This document shows, piece after piece, positions 48,774 through 56,748 of a DNA stretch of 64,000 bases. This DNA is from Rhodoferax sp. TH121 (lineage in GTDB: Bacteria; Pseudomonadota; Gammaproteobacteria; Burkholderiales; Burkholderiaceae_C). Location: NCBI RefSeq assembly GCF_002251855.1, contig NZ_NOXW01000021.1, positions 868,001-932,000 of the forward strand, read 5' to 3'. Position 1 is the stretch's first letter. Each line of letters opens with the position of its first letter. The notes under the pieces are model-generated. The model ran no database searches, had not been told where the DNA came from, and worked only from the letters and a program-made list of their open reading frames with translations. Made by a program: the position numbers and the translations under genes.

Positions 48774-49757
48774 TTAGAACTTACAGGCGTTGTCGGCCAT
48801 GAAGTCAGCAACCTTGATCTTGCCGCTGATGATGTCGGCCTTGGCGGCTTCCACCTTCTTCTTCATGTCGGCGGTCACCAGCTTGGCGTTGTTGGCATCC
48901 ACTGCGTAGTCCACACCACCCTCTTTCAGACCCAGCACGGAGATGCCAGCTTTGTGACCCTTGGCCACGTTGTACACGGCCACGTCCACGCGCTTGAGCA
49001 TGGAGGTCAGCATGGTGCCGGGCTGGATGTGGTTCTGGTTGCTGTCCACACCAATGGCCAGCTTGCCGCTGTCCTTGGCAGCTTGGTACACACCAATACC
49101 GGTGCCACCCGCAGCAGCAAATACCACGTCGACGCCTTGAGAGAACTGGGCCTTGGCCAACTCACCGCCGCGTGCGGGGTCGTTCCAAGCGGCACCGGTG
49201 GTGCCGGTCATGTTGCCAATCATTTCGGCTTTGGGGTTGGCCCACATGGCACCTTGCTTGTAGCCGCACTCAAACTTGCGGATCAAGGGGATATCCATAC
49301 CGCCCACGAACCCAACCTTGCCGGTCTTGCTGGCCATGGCCGCCATGGCACCCACCAGGAAACTGCCTTCCTGCTCCTTGAACACCACGGATTGCACGTT
49401 GGGGAGGTCGACCACCATGTCGATGATGGCGAATTGCAGCTTGGGGAATTCTTTGGCTACTTTTTCAATGCTGGAGGCTTGGCCAAAACCAATACCGATG
49501 ATAGGGCTGGCACCACGCTCTGCCATGCGACGAATGGCTTGCTCGCGCTGCGATTCATTGGTGATTTCGAAGGACAGATACTTTTTGCCGGTCTCTTTCT
49601 TCCATTTTTCGATGCCGGTGTAGGCGGCTTCGTTGAACGACTTGTCGAACTTGCCACCCATATCGAACACCACCGCAGGGTCAGCAGCCATCGCTTGGAA
49701 GCTTGCAGCCAAGGTGGCGGCCAACAGGCTCATTTGCACAGTAGATTTGACGTTCAT
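48774..49757 (-). CDS. BMP family substrate-binding protein (nucleoside importer)
   Basis: A 327-residue periplasmic binding protein of the BMP/Med family with a signal peptide (MNVKSTVQMSLLAATLAASF, cleavage after AMA). The mature N-terminus ADPAVVFDMGGKFDKSFNEA is the family hallmark (aspartate, phenylalanine and Asn contacts), and FVGGMDIPLIRKFECGYKQG is another. BMP proteins in this arrangement bind purine nucleosides such as guanosine and inosine. The ligand here is inferred from the neighbouring nucleoside genes. Confidence 0.92.
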   Translation of the reverse strand: MNVKSTVQMSLLAATLAASFQAMAADPAVVFDMGGKFDKSFNEAAYTGIEKWKKETGKKYLSFEITNESQREQAIRRMAERGASPIIGIGFGQASSIEKVAKEFPKLQFAIIDMVVDLPNVQSVVFKEQEGSFLVGAMAAMASKTGKVGFVGGMDIPLIRKFECGYKQGAMWANPKAEMIGNMTGTTGAAWNDPARGGELAKAQFSQGVDVVFAAAGGTGIGVYQAAKDSGKLAIGVDSNQNHIQPGTMLTSMLKRVDVAVYNVAKGHKAGISVLGLKEGGVDYAVDANNAKLVTADMKKKVEAAKADIISGKIKVADFMADNACKF

Positions 49758-49810
49758 AACTTCTCTCAGTTCTCTATCAGGTTAAAAAAAGAAACCACTT
49801 TTACCAAAAT

Positions 49811-49833
49811 CGGGGCGCATTGCGGGCGCCCCG
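49811..49833 (-). terminator. Hairpin downstream of psuG
   Basis: A perfect 8-bp stem (CGGGGCGC, 49811-49818; GCGCCCCG, 49826-49833), followed on the minus strand by ATTTTGG. It could end psuK-psuG transcripts, or act in the leader of the binding-protein gene starting at 49757. The T-run is short. Confidence 0.45.
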
Positions 49834-49926
49834 AAAACTTGCACACGCCATACGCAAGGCAAACACCTCGCACTGTAGAGCAAGAATACTGACCGCTCCG
49901 AGTGTGGCCATCAGGGCTTATCCGTA

Positions 49927-49944
49927 TATAACGCCGACGTTATA
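49927..49944. promoter_or_regulatory. Candidate operator palindrome upstream of the nucleoside importer operon
   Basis: A perfect inverted repeat: TATAACG-CCGA-CGTTATA in a 217-base gap between psuG and the binding-protein gene. Its AT-rich arms overlap sequences that could serve as a -10 box on the minus strand. No regulator gene is adjacent, so the cognate repressor is unknown. Confidence 0.5.
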
Positions 49945-49974
49945 CACCTGTTACGCCACCGACCATCCTCTGCG

Positions 49975-50913
49975 TCACGCCGCACTGTCGCGATCTAGAC
50001 GCACCAGCTCCGCGCCAATGGCACTCGCCAAGCGCGCATTGTTGAGCACCAGCTGGATATTAGAGGCCAGACTGTCCCCACCGGTCAGCTCGCACACCCG
50101 TGCCAACAAAAATGGCGTGGACTCTTTGCCACCAATACCCTGCGTCTGTGCCTCCTGCAAAGCCTGCTCAATCGCGGCATCAATCGCTTCACGCTCCATG
50201 GCATACGCTTGTGGAATCGGGTTTGCAATTACCATGCCACCGGCCAGCGCCATGCGCCATTTCACGTGCAGTGCACGGGCGATCGCTTCCGGACTGTCCA
50301 GCCGGTAGTCCACCGAAAACGCACTGTCACGCGTAAAGAAGGCGGGCAAGGCATCGGTCTGGTAGCCAACGACTGGTACACCATGGGTCTCCAGATACTC
50401 CAGGGTCAAGCGCAAGTCGAGAATTGACTTGGCTCCTGCACAGACCACCGCCACCGGAGTCTGGGCCAGTTCCTGCAAATCGGCCGAGACATCAAAACTC
50501 TGTTGCGCTCCGCGGTGCACGCCGCCAATACCACCGGTGGCAAAGACTCGGATGCCAGCCATAGCGGCAATGATCATGGTAGACGCTACCGTGGTCGCGC
50601 CAGTGGCGCCAGCCGCCACGATAAAGGGGATGTCGCGCCGGCTCACTTTCACCACCTCGCGTCCGCTACGCCCCAGTTGCTCGATGTCCTGACCCGACAG
50701 GCCGGCCTTGAGCCGACCATTGACGATGGCGATGGTGGCCGGCACAGCGCCGTGGGCTCGTACCTCGGCCTCGACCTGCAGGGCGGTCTGCACGTTCTGC
50801 GGATAGGGCATGCCGTGCGAGATGATAGTGGACTCTAGCGCCACCACGGGCTGCTGTTGCGCTAGGGCGTGTTGCACCTCGGGGGCGATATCCAGATAAG
50901 GCAAAGCGTTCAT
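49975..50913 (-). CDS. psuG: Pseudouridine-5'-phosphate glycosidase
   Basis: It cleaves pseudouridine 5'-phosphate to uracil and ribose 5-phosphate, breaking a carbon-carbon glycosidic bond. The 312-residue protein (YeiN/IndA family) has VALESTIISHGMPYPQNVQT and GAVPATIAIVNGRLKAGLS at the N-terminus. GATTVASTMIIAAMAGIRVF, then ATGGIGGVHRGAQQSFDVSA, form the active-site region. It overlaps psuK by 4 bases (ATGA). PsuK and PsuG together degrade pseudouridine from RNA turnover. Confidence 0.95.
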   Translation of the reverse strand: MNALPYLDIAPEVQHALAQQQPVVALESTIISHGMPYPQNVQTALQVEAEVRAHGAVPATIAIVNGRLKAGLSGQDIEQLGRSGREVVKVSRRDIPFIVAAGATGATTVASTMIIAAMAGIRVFATGGIGGVHRGAQQSFDVSADLQELAQTPVAVVCAGAKSILDLRLTLEYLETHGVPVVGYQTDALPAFFTRDSAFSVDYRLDSPEAIARALHVKWRMALAGGMVIANPIPQAYAMEREAIDAAIEQALQEAQTQGIGGKESTPFLLARVCELTGGDSLASNIQLVLNNARLASAIGAELVRLDRDSAA

Positions 50914-51878
50914 AGAAGACTCGGGTTGTGCCGCACAACGGCGGCGTGACTCAATTCAGAAGAGTTGGCGAATGTACTGGAAAGTGTGATCTCTGCGCAG
51001 GACCGGCCATGGACCACGGCCTGCGACAGGGGCATCTGCTGCTGCAAACCCGCCACCACACCTGCCAACAAAGCATCACCCGCCCCGGTGGTGTTGACAA
51101 CAGGAACCGGTCGGGCGGCCAAAAAGTCGCTGCTGCCATCAGCATCGCACCAGCCCACCCCTTTCGCCCCCAGACTGACCAACACTCGCGACACACCATG
51201 CCCATGCAAGGACTGCGCGGCATGCAGTGCATCTGCAGGGGTGTGCACGGCAATGCCCGTCAGCGCCTCGGCCTCCAGCCGGTTGACCTTGAGCAGATGC
51301 ACAGCCGGCAGATGGGCTTGCACCCGGCTGCACTTGGCCACCGACACGGCGTCGACCACCGTGGTACGCCCCAGGGACAGGAGATAGGCGAGCGTTGCGG
51401 CCTGCAGATTGCAGTCCAGCAACAACCACTCACCAGGCGCCGGCGGCGGCAGATGTTGCGCGCAGCAGGCCGGGGTGAGCTGCTCCAGAATGGCCATGTC
51501 GTTCACGGCCAGGGCCATGTCGCCATCGGGCCCATGCATGGACAGGTAGGTGGCCGTACGCTGGCCCGGCAAGCGCAGCATGCTGCCGGTCTTCACTCCG
51601 CTGGCGGTGGTCGATGCGATCAACTGGGCGCCAAAGGCGTCGTCCCCCACCACGCTCAACAAAGACACAGGGACACCCAGGCGAGCCAAGTTTTCAGCAA
51701 TATTGCGCCCTACTCCACCAGGAGCGTAGTGGATGTGCCCCGGCGTGGAGTCGCCTGGCAGCAGCGGTGCCTCGGTCTGGGCCCCCACGTCCATGTTGGC
51801 CCCCCCCACCACGGTCACGGCCAGGGGCCCTTCCATCGAACTCTGCGGGGCATCGGCAACTGGCATGGGGGAATACAT
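50910..51878 (-). CDS. psuK: PfkB-family kinase, pseudouridine kinase-like
   Basis: A 322-residue sugar/nucleoside kinase with N-terminal PfkB block VVGGANMDVGAQTEAPLLPG, APGGVGRNIAENLARLGVPV, and the C-terminal signature NTTGAGDALLAGVVAGLQQ containing the catalytic aspartate. Assignment to pseudouridine phosphorylation rests on overlap with psuG and the GGANMD/GGVGRN pattern. The exact start is uncertain (51878, 51866 or 51836) because no strong ribosome-binding site is visible. It is divergent from the ribokinase-like gene, with 83 bases between. Confidence 0.88.
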   Translation of the reverse strand: MYSPMPVADAPQSSMEGPLAVTVVGGANMDVGAQTEAPLLPGDSTPGHIHYAPGGVGRNIAENLARLGVPVSLLSVVGDDAFGAQLIASTTASGVKTGSMLRLPGQRTATYLSMHGPDGDMALAVNDMAILEQLTPACCAQHLPPPAPGEWLLLDCNLQAATLAYLLSLGRTTVVDAVSVAKCSRVQAHLPAVHLLKVNRLEAEALTGIAVHTPADALHAAQSLHGHGVSRVLVSLGAKGVGWCDADGSSDFLAARPVPVVNTTGAGDALLAGVVAGLQQQMPLSQAVVHGRSCAEITLSSTFANSSELSHAAVVRHNPSLL

Positions 51879-51961
51879 TGGGGGCTATACAACGGGTCTT
51901 ATTGGGAGCTGGCATTTTCGGCGTCAAAATAGACGTCCTTTTTGCACAGAAAGAAGAACTG

Positions 51962-52894
51962 ATGATACTGGTGGCTGGTTCTGCGAATTTGGACTTTGTG
52001 GTCCGCGCCCCTCACATCCCCAGCCCAGGGGAAACGGTCTTGGGCCGTGATTTCAAAACGTTTCCTGGCGGCAAGGGCGCCAACCAGGCGGTGGCTAGTG
52101 CCCGCGCCGGTGCTGCCCCAACGCACATGCTGCTGGGTTTAGGCCAGGATGCGTTTGCCGTTCCACTCGAAAGCTCCCTACAAGGGGCCGGCGTGCAACT
52201 GCACACCGTGCGCACGCCCGATCACCCCACGGGTACCGCATTCATTTGCGTGTCTGACGACGCCGAAAATGCCATCACCGTGGCCCCAGGCGCCAATGCC
52301 GAATTGCGCCCCGAACACCTGCCCAGCCTGAAGGGCTTCACCCACCTTCTGCTGCAGCTGGAAACGCCCATGGACACGGTAAGCGCCTACGCGCGCGCCG
52401 CCCGAGCCCAAGGCGTCACAGTGGTGCTCAATGCAGCCCCGGCGCAAAACCTGCCTGCCGACTTGCTGGCCCACATCGATGTGCTGGTGGTGAACGAAGG
52501 CGAATTGGCGACCGTGTCTGGCCACGCCGGCAGCATTGCCGAGTGCCTGGAACGCATCCAGGTCCCCACCGTCGTCGTCACTCTCGGGCACCACGGCAGC
52601 TGCGCCAGCCAGCAAGGCGCTTTTACCCTGCAGGGCGCCTACCCGATCACGCCGGTCGACACCACGGGTGCAGGCGACACCTTCTGCGGCAGCCTGGTGG
52701 CGGCCTTGAGCCAGGGCAAGACCTTGGCGGACGCCTTGCAGTTTGCCAGCGCAGCCAGCGCCATTGCGTGCACCCGCTGGGGTGCCCAGTCCAGCATCCC
52801 CGAGGCAGCGGAGGTCACGGCTTTCATGGCCCAGCACCCCACCACATCGCCGCAGGCAGAACAGGCCCTGCGCGCCTTCTGCGGCCTGAGCTGA
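51962..52894 (+). CDS. rbsK: Ribokinase-type PfkB kinase
   Basis: A 310-residue PfkB kinase whose sequence fits ribokinase. It has ILVAGSANLDFVVRAPHIPS, GETVLGRDFKTFPGGKGANQ with AVASARAG, GTAFICVSDDAENAI, and the catalytic signature PVDTTGAGDTFCGSLVAALS. It would phosphorylate ribose freed by the nucleoside hydrolase encoded next. The open frame extends far upstream, but the ATG at 51962 with AGAAG before it matches the family. It is 33 bases ahead of the hydrolase gene and probably in one operon with it. Confidence 0.9.
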   Translation: MILVAGSANLDFVVRAPHIPSPGETVLGRDFKTFPGGKGANQAVASARAGAAPTHMLLGLGQDAFAVPLESSLQGAGVQLHTVRTPDHPTGTAFICVSDDAENAITVAPGANAELRPEHLPSLKGFTHLLLQLETPMDTVSAYARAARAQGVTVVLNAAPAQNLPADLLAHIDVLVVNEGELATVSGHAGSIAECLERIQVPTVVVTLGHHGSCASQQGAFTLQGAYPITPVDTTGAGDTFCGSLVAALSQGKTLADALQFASAASAIACTRWGAQSSIPEAAEVTAFMAQHPTTSPQAEQALRAFCGLS

Positions 52895-52927
52895 TTTTTT
52901 CAACCCAATTTTTCAAGCGAGACACCT

Positions 52928-53914
52928 ATGAGCAACACCCCCGCACGCAAAGTTATTTATGACACCGACCCTGGCGTGGATGACGCCATGGCGCTGTACT
53001 ACGCGCTGGCACACCCCGGCATCGACGTGGTGGGCATCACCACAACATTTGGCAATGTGACGGTGGAGCAAGCTGCCACCAACGGCCTCTACCTGACCGA
53101 AATCGCTGGCAAGAAAATCCCGGTGACCCTGGGCGTCAAAACGCCTTGGCTCAAGGCGCCCGGCACGCCGCCCGACTTCATCCACGGCGCCGATGGCCTA
53201 GGCAACCTGCCCAGCCGCGTGCCCACCACCAGCGTGTTGGACCCCCGCCCATCCGCCCAGTTCATCGTAGACATGGCGCGCGCCCACCCCGGCGAGATCA
53301 CCCTGGTGGCCGTGGGCCCACTGGGCAACCTGGCCACCGCACTCAAGCTCGAACCCAAGCTGCCCCAATTGCTGCAAGAGGTCATCATCATGGGCGGTAC
53401 CGTGATGGAGCCGGGCAACGTTTCCCCGGTGGCCGAAGCCAATATCTGGAACGACCCCCACTCGGCCGACTTCGTGTTCACCGCTGGCTGGAAGCTGACC
53501 ATGGTGGGCTTGGACGTGACGCACCAGCTGATCGTGCCGCTGGCGCTGTTCAAACGCGTGGCTGAGCATCACAAGCATGTCGCTACCGATGTGCTGCACC
53601 ACGCAGTGAGCTTTTACGCTGATTTCTACAGCGGCATATACCCCCATGTGGCCAAGATCCACGGCTGCTTCGGCCACGATGTCCTGGCTTTTGTGGCGCT
53701 GACCAATCCCGAGCTGTTTGACATCCAGGCAGGCCGCGTTCGCGTGGCGCTGGACGGCCCTGCCAATGGGCAAACCATGATGCGTCGCCGTGACATCTTC
53801 TACCCCCAACCCGGCTGGGGCGATGAGGTCCCCGACACCCAGGTCTGCCTGAACCTGAAGGCAGAGGCCGCACTGCAGCTGATTGACAAGACCCTGATGT
53901 CGAACTGGCTGTAA
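52928..53914 (+). CDS. Inosine/uridine-preferring nucleoside hydrolase
   Basis: It hydrolyses N-ribosyl bonds of nucleosides to base and ribose. The 328-residue protein has the calcium-binding motif IYDTDPGVDDAMALYYAL, VALGPLGNLATALK-like VAVGPLGNLATALKLEPKL, IIMGGTVMEPGNVSPVAEAN and the active-site histidine in GCFGHDVLAFVALTNPE. The subclass (CU-NH or IAG-NH) cannot be set by eye. It lies between rbsK and the oxygenase gene, facing away from psuK-psuG. Confidence 0.93.
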   Translation: MSNTPARKVIYDTDPGVDDAMALYYALAHPGIDVVGITTTFGNVTVEQAATNGLYLTEIAGKKIPVTLGVKTPWLKAPGTPPDFIHGADGLGNLPSRVPTTSVLDPRPSAQFIVDMARAHPGEITLVAVGPLGNLATALKLEPKLPQLLQEVIIMGGTVMEPGNVSPVAEANIWNDPHSADFVFTAGWKLTMVGLDVTHQLIVPLALFKRVAEHHKHVATDVLHHAVSFYADFYSGIYPHVAKIHGCFGHDVLAFVALTNPELFDIQAGRVRVALDGPANGQTMMRRRDIFYPQPGWGDEVPDTQVCLNLKAEAALQLIDKTLMSNWL

Positions 53915-53938
53915 TTCCACACCGCTGCAAGGAACACC

Positions 53939-54784
53939 ATGCATTTACCTGTTGTCGACTTCACCAGCCCAACCGCGCCGCAAGAGTTTTGCAAAAGCCT
54001 GCACGATACCGGCTTTGGTGTGCTGAAGAACCACCCGCTGAACCAGGACTTGGTGGAAAGCATTTACGCCGAATGGCTGGCTTTCTTCAAGACCGAGGCC
54101 AAGCACCAGTACGCCCATGACCCGGTCAAGCACGACGGCTACTTCTCGCCCAGCGTGTCCGAGACAGCCAAGAACAACACCAAAAAAGACCTCAAGGAGT
54201 TCTTTCATATCTACCCCTGGGGTCGCTATCCCGCCGAGGTGGGCAACAACGCCAAGGCGTATTACGCACAGGGCGCCAAGCTGGCCGCGACCTTGCTGGG
54301 CTGGGTGGAAGACAACTCGCCACCCGAGGTGAAGGCACGGTATTCGATGCCGCTGCCCCAGATGATCGAAGGCAGCGACCACACGCTGCTACGCGTGCTG
54401 CACTACCCGCCCCTGCGTGGCGACGAGGAACCCGGTGCCGTACGTGCCGCCGCCCATGGCGACATCAACCTGCTGACCATCCTGCCTGCGGCCACCGAGC
54501 CTGGCCTGCAGGTGCTGGGCAAGGACAACGCCTGGTTCGATGTGCCCTGCGACTTTGGCCTGCTGATCGTCAACATTGGCGACATGCTGCAAGAGGCCTC
54601 AGGCCATTACTACCCCAGCACTGTGCACCGCGTACTCAACCCCACGGGTGAAGGCGCCAAGAAATCACGCATCTCGCTGCCACTTTTCTTGCACCCGCGC
54701 CGCGAGGTGGTGCTGTCGGAGCGCTACACGGTCGAGAGCTACTTCAACGAGCGCATGGAAGAACTGCGCGGCAAGAAGTACTGA
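53939..54784 (+). CDS. Isopenicillin N synthase-family 2-oxoglutarate/Fe(II) dioxygenase
   Basis: A 281-residue member of the 2OG-Fe(II) oxygenase superfamily. The iron ligands are H and D in AAAHGDINLLTIL and the distal H in YYPSTVHRVLNPTG; the 2OG-binding Arg-x-Ser is in KSRISLPLFLHP. Similar bacterial proteins include ethylene-forming and nucleoside- or amino-acid-modifying enzymes, and the substrate here is unknown. It follows the nucleoside hydrolase by 24 bases, so a role in modified-nucleoside or base oxidation is possible but unproven. Confidence 0.88.
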   Translation: MHLPVVDFTSPTAPQEFCKSLHDTGFGVLKNHPLNQDLVESIYAEWLAFFKTEAKHQYAHDPVKHDGYFSPSVSETAKNNTKKDLKEFFHIYPWGRYPAEVGNNAKAYYAQGAKLAATLLGWVEDNSPPEVKARYSMPLPQMIEGSDHTLLRVLHYPPLRGDEEPGAVRAAAHGDINLLTILPAATEPGLQVLGKDNAWFDVPCDFGLLIVNIGDMLQEASGHYYPSTVHRVLNPTGEGAKKSRISLPLFLHPRREVVLSERYTVESYFNERMEELRGKKY

Positions 54785-54810
54785 AACCGGACACGGCGAC
54801 GCTTCTTTTT

Positions 54811-54876
54811 TGCTATCAAAAGAGAAGCTGCTTGCGCAGTATCCACGAGGCCCAAGGCCAGATTTGGCTTGAAAAT
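54811..54876 (+). repeat. Dispersed palindromic repeat, intergenic copy
   Basis: A full-length copy: TGCTATCAAAAGAGAAGCTG, CTTGCGCAGTATCCACGAGG, CCCAAGGCCAGATTTGGCTT and GAAAAT. It fills the gap between two convergent genes and ends where the HD-GYP stop codon begins (54876-54878). Confidence 0.85.
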
Positions 54877-55793
54877 CAGCCTTGGAAATGTGCCGTCTGC
54901 AGGTAGGCCGCCTTTTTGTCCAGATCGGCGTCGGTGTCCGAAAACGCGATGGCAATCGCGTGAAACGTATCTTGTAGCGCCAAAAAAGCATCCACCACAT
55001 CGGGGTCAAAGTGGCGTCCCCGTGTCTGGGCAATGATGGCCACGGCATCCTCGTGCGACATGGCTGCTTTGTAGACCCGCCGGCTGATCAGCGCGTCGTA
55101 CACATCCGCCACCGCCATCAGGCGGGCCGATACCGGGATCTCGTCTCCCGCCAGCCCTTGCGGGTAGCCCGTACCATCCCACTTTTCCTGGTGGGAATAG
55201 GCAATTTCCTTGGCAAAAATAAAAAAATCCAGCTCCACCCCCACCGCCTGCTCGGCCTGCACGATCGCATCGCGGCCCAAGGTGGTGTGGGTCTTCATAA
55301 TTTCGAACTCTTCTTCTGTCAATTTGCCCGGCTTGAGCAACACCCGGTCAGGCAGGCACACCTTGCCGATGTCGTGCAGCGGCACCGATTTGAAAATCAT
55401 GCCGATGTTTTTGGGGGTAAGCACCGCACTGAAACGCGGATGTATGGAAAGCTTGCGTGCCAATGCCCGCACATAGTGCTGGGTGCGGCGCAGGTGGTTC
55501 CCGGTGTCGGAGTCGCGGGTTTCGGCCAGTGCTGCCATGGCCAGAATGGTCACATCCTGCACGGCAGCCGTCTGCTGCGCCATGGCTGCGAATGACTGCG
55601 CATCCAGGTCCATCACGACCAACTCTGCCGGTGTGGCCGCTGCGGCCATGTCCAGAGCCTGGGTTTGGGTGGCGGCCACCTGCAACCGGTAATCAGCAGC
55701 CAGCATATCGCGCACCCGCGCCAATACCTCGGCAGACGCCACGACCACCAAGCCCGTTGGGTCCGCGGTACTGGGGACTGCATCCAAATCCAT
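54876..55793 (-). CDS. HD-GYP phosphodiesterase with shortened receiver domain
   Basis: A 305-residue protein. Residues 80-280 are an HD-GYP domain: the metal-binding HD pair H140-D141 in PLHDIGKVCLPD, HTTLGRDAI, AYSHQEKWDGTGYP with GYP at 209-211, and ADVYDALISRRVY. This domain hydrolyses cyclic-di-GMP. The N-terminus (12-66) resembles the first half of a receiver (LVVVASAEVLARVRDMLAAD; phosphoacceptor-like VVMDLDA) but the second half is missing and the acidic pair is absent. AAGGAG lies before the ATG. Confidence 0.9.
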   Translation of the reverse strand: MDLDAVPSTADPTGLVVVASAEVLARVRDMLAADYRLQVAATQTQALDMAAAATPAELVVMDLDAQSFAAMAQQTAAVQDVTILAMAALAETRDSDTGNHLRRTQHYVRALARKLSIHPRFSAVLTPKNIGMIFKSVPLHDIGKVCLPDRVLLKPGKLTEEEFEIMKTHTTLGRDAIVQAEQAVGVELDFFIFAKEIAYSHQEKWDGTGYPQGLAGDEIPVSARLMAVADVYDALISRRVYKAAMSHEDAVAIIAQTRGRHFDPDVVDAFLALQDTFHAIAIAFSDTDADLDKKAAYLQTAHFQG

Positions 55794-55890
55794 GGAGTTC
55801 TCCTTCTCGTGCGGCGCAGAGGGCCGTTGGCGGGCTGATGGTAAAGCGTCTGCTCGCTACATCCCAACATTTCGGTCTACATATTCTCAA

Positions 55891-55919
55891 TTGGCATATA
55901 GGCATAGCTAAAAAATAGT
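55891..55919 (+). promoter_or_regulatory. Candidate promoter of the sulfur operon
   Basis: TTGGCA (55891-55896) and AATAGT (55914-55919) are separated by 17 bases within an AT-rich island (55880-55930), 36 bases before the tauE-like start. CysB sites are AT-rich, so this is a reasonable place for CysB activation (inference). Confidence 0.5.
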
Positions 55920-55954
55920 TTTCAAGCTAAGCACGCCCGCCTACATTCGCTGCC

Positions 55955-56746
55955 ATGCATGATGTGGCGTTTGTTTTTGCGGGCTTCTTTGTGGGCTTGA
56001 TCGTGGGGCTCACCGGGGTCGGCGGTGGCTCCTTGATGACGCCCATTTTGATTTTCTTCTTTGGCGTCAAGCCCTATATGGCGGTCGGCACCGACCTGTT
56101 GTTTGCGGCGTTTACCAAAATGGGCGGCACCATCAAGCTGGCACGCTCCAAACACATCGACTGGCGTGTGGTCCTCAATTTGTCGGCGGGCAGCATCCCG
56201 GCCGCACTGATCACCCTCTATGTCTTGCACACCCTGGGCGCTACCAGCCCGGAGGTGCAACGCCTGATGACCACCACCTTGGGCGGTGCGCTGCTGATGA
56301 CGGCGGCCGCCACGCTCTACAAGGCCCTACGTGGCAAAACCGCCCCCACCGCGGTTGCGGCCGGCCAGGAGGCTGCGGCCGCCCGTCCCCGCCACTGGAG
56401 CCTGCCGCTGCTGTTTGGGGCGCTCATCGGTACGCTGGTTACACTCACGTCCGTCGGTGCGGGTGCCATTGGCGTGACCGTGCTGATGCTGCTCTATCCC
56501 CTGCTCCCCTTGCCGCGCATCGTGGCAGCGGACATTGCCTACGCCGTCCCCCTGACATTGGTGGCCGGCATGGGCCATGCGTCGCTGGGGTCGGTGGACT
56601 GGCCCATGCTGGCCAAGCTGCTGGCGGGCTCCATTCCGGGCATCTGGGTGGGCTCCCACCTGATGTTCAAAACGCCCGAGCGCGTCATTCGTTCTTTGCT
56701 TTCCCTTCTTCTTGCCTACGCGGGCCTGAAACTCATCGCACTCTGA
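55955..56746 (+). CDS. TauE/SafE-family sulfite/organosulfonate exporter-like membrane protein
   Basis: A 263-residue inner membrane protein with seven to eight hydrophobic segments in two homologous halves. The first starts FVFAGFFVGLIVGLTGVGGGSLMTPI, of which GLTGVGGGSLM is the family motif; the second half has LTSVGAGAIGVTVLML. Members export sulfite, sulfoacetate or related anions. It begins the operon only 2 bases ahead of cysI, suggesting it handles excess sulfite or sulfate transport in this pathway. Confidence 0.9.
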   Translation: MHDVAFVFAGFFVGLIVGLTGVGGGSLMTPILIFFFGVKPYMAVGTDLLFAAFTKMGGTIKLARSKHIDWRVVLNLSAGSIPAALITLYVLHTLGATSPEVQRLMTTTLGGALLMTAAATLYKALRGKTAPTAVAAGQEAAAARPRHWSLPLLFGALIGTLVTLTSVGAGAIGVTVLMLLYPLLPLPRIVAADIAYAVPLTLVAGMGHASLGSVDWPMLAKLLAGSIPGIWVGSHLMFKTPERVIRSLLSLLLAYAGLKLIAL

Positions 56747-56748
56747 CC

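Noticed and set aside
51614..51961. Long N-terminal extension of the ribokinase-like gene
   Set aside because: It is antisense to psuK, Arg/Pro-rich and precedes a good start with family N-terminus at 51962.
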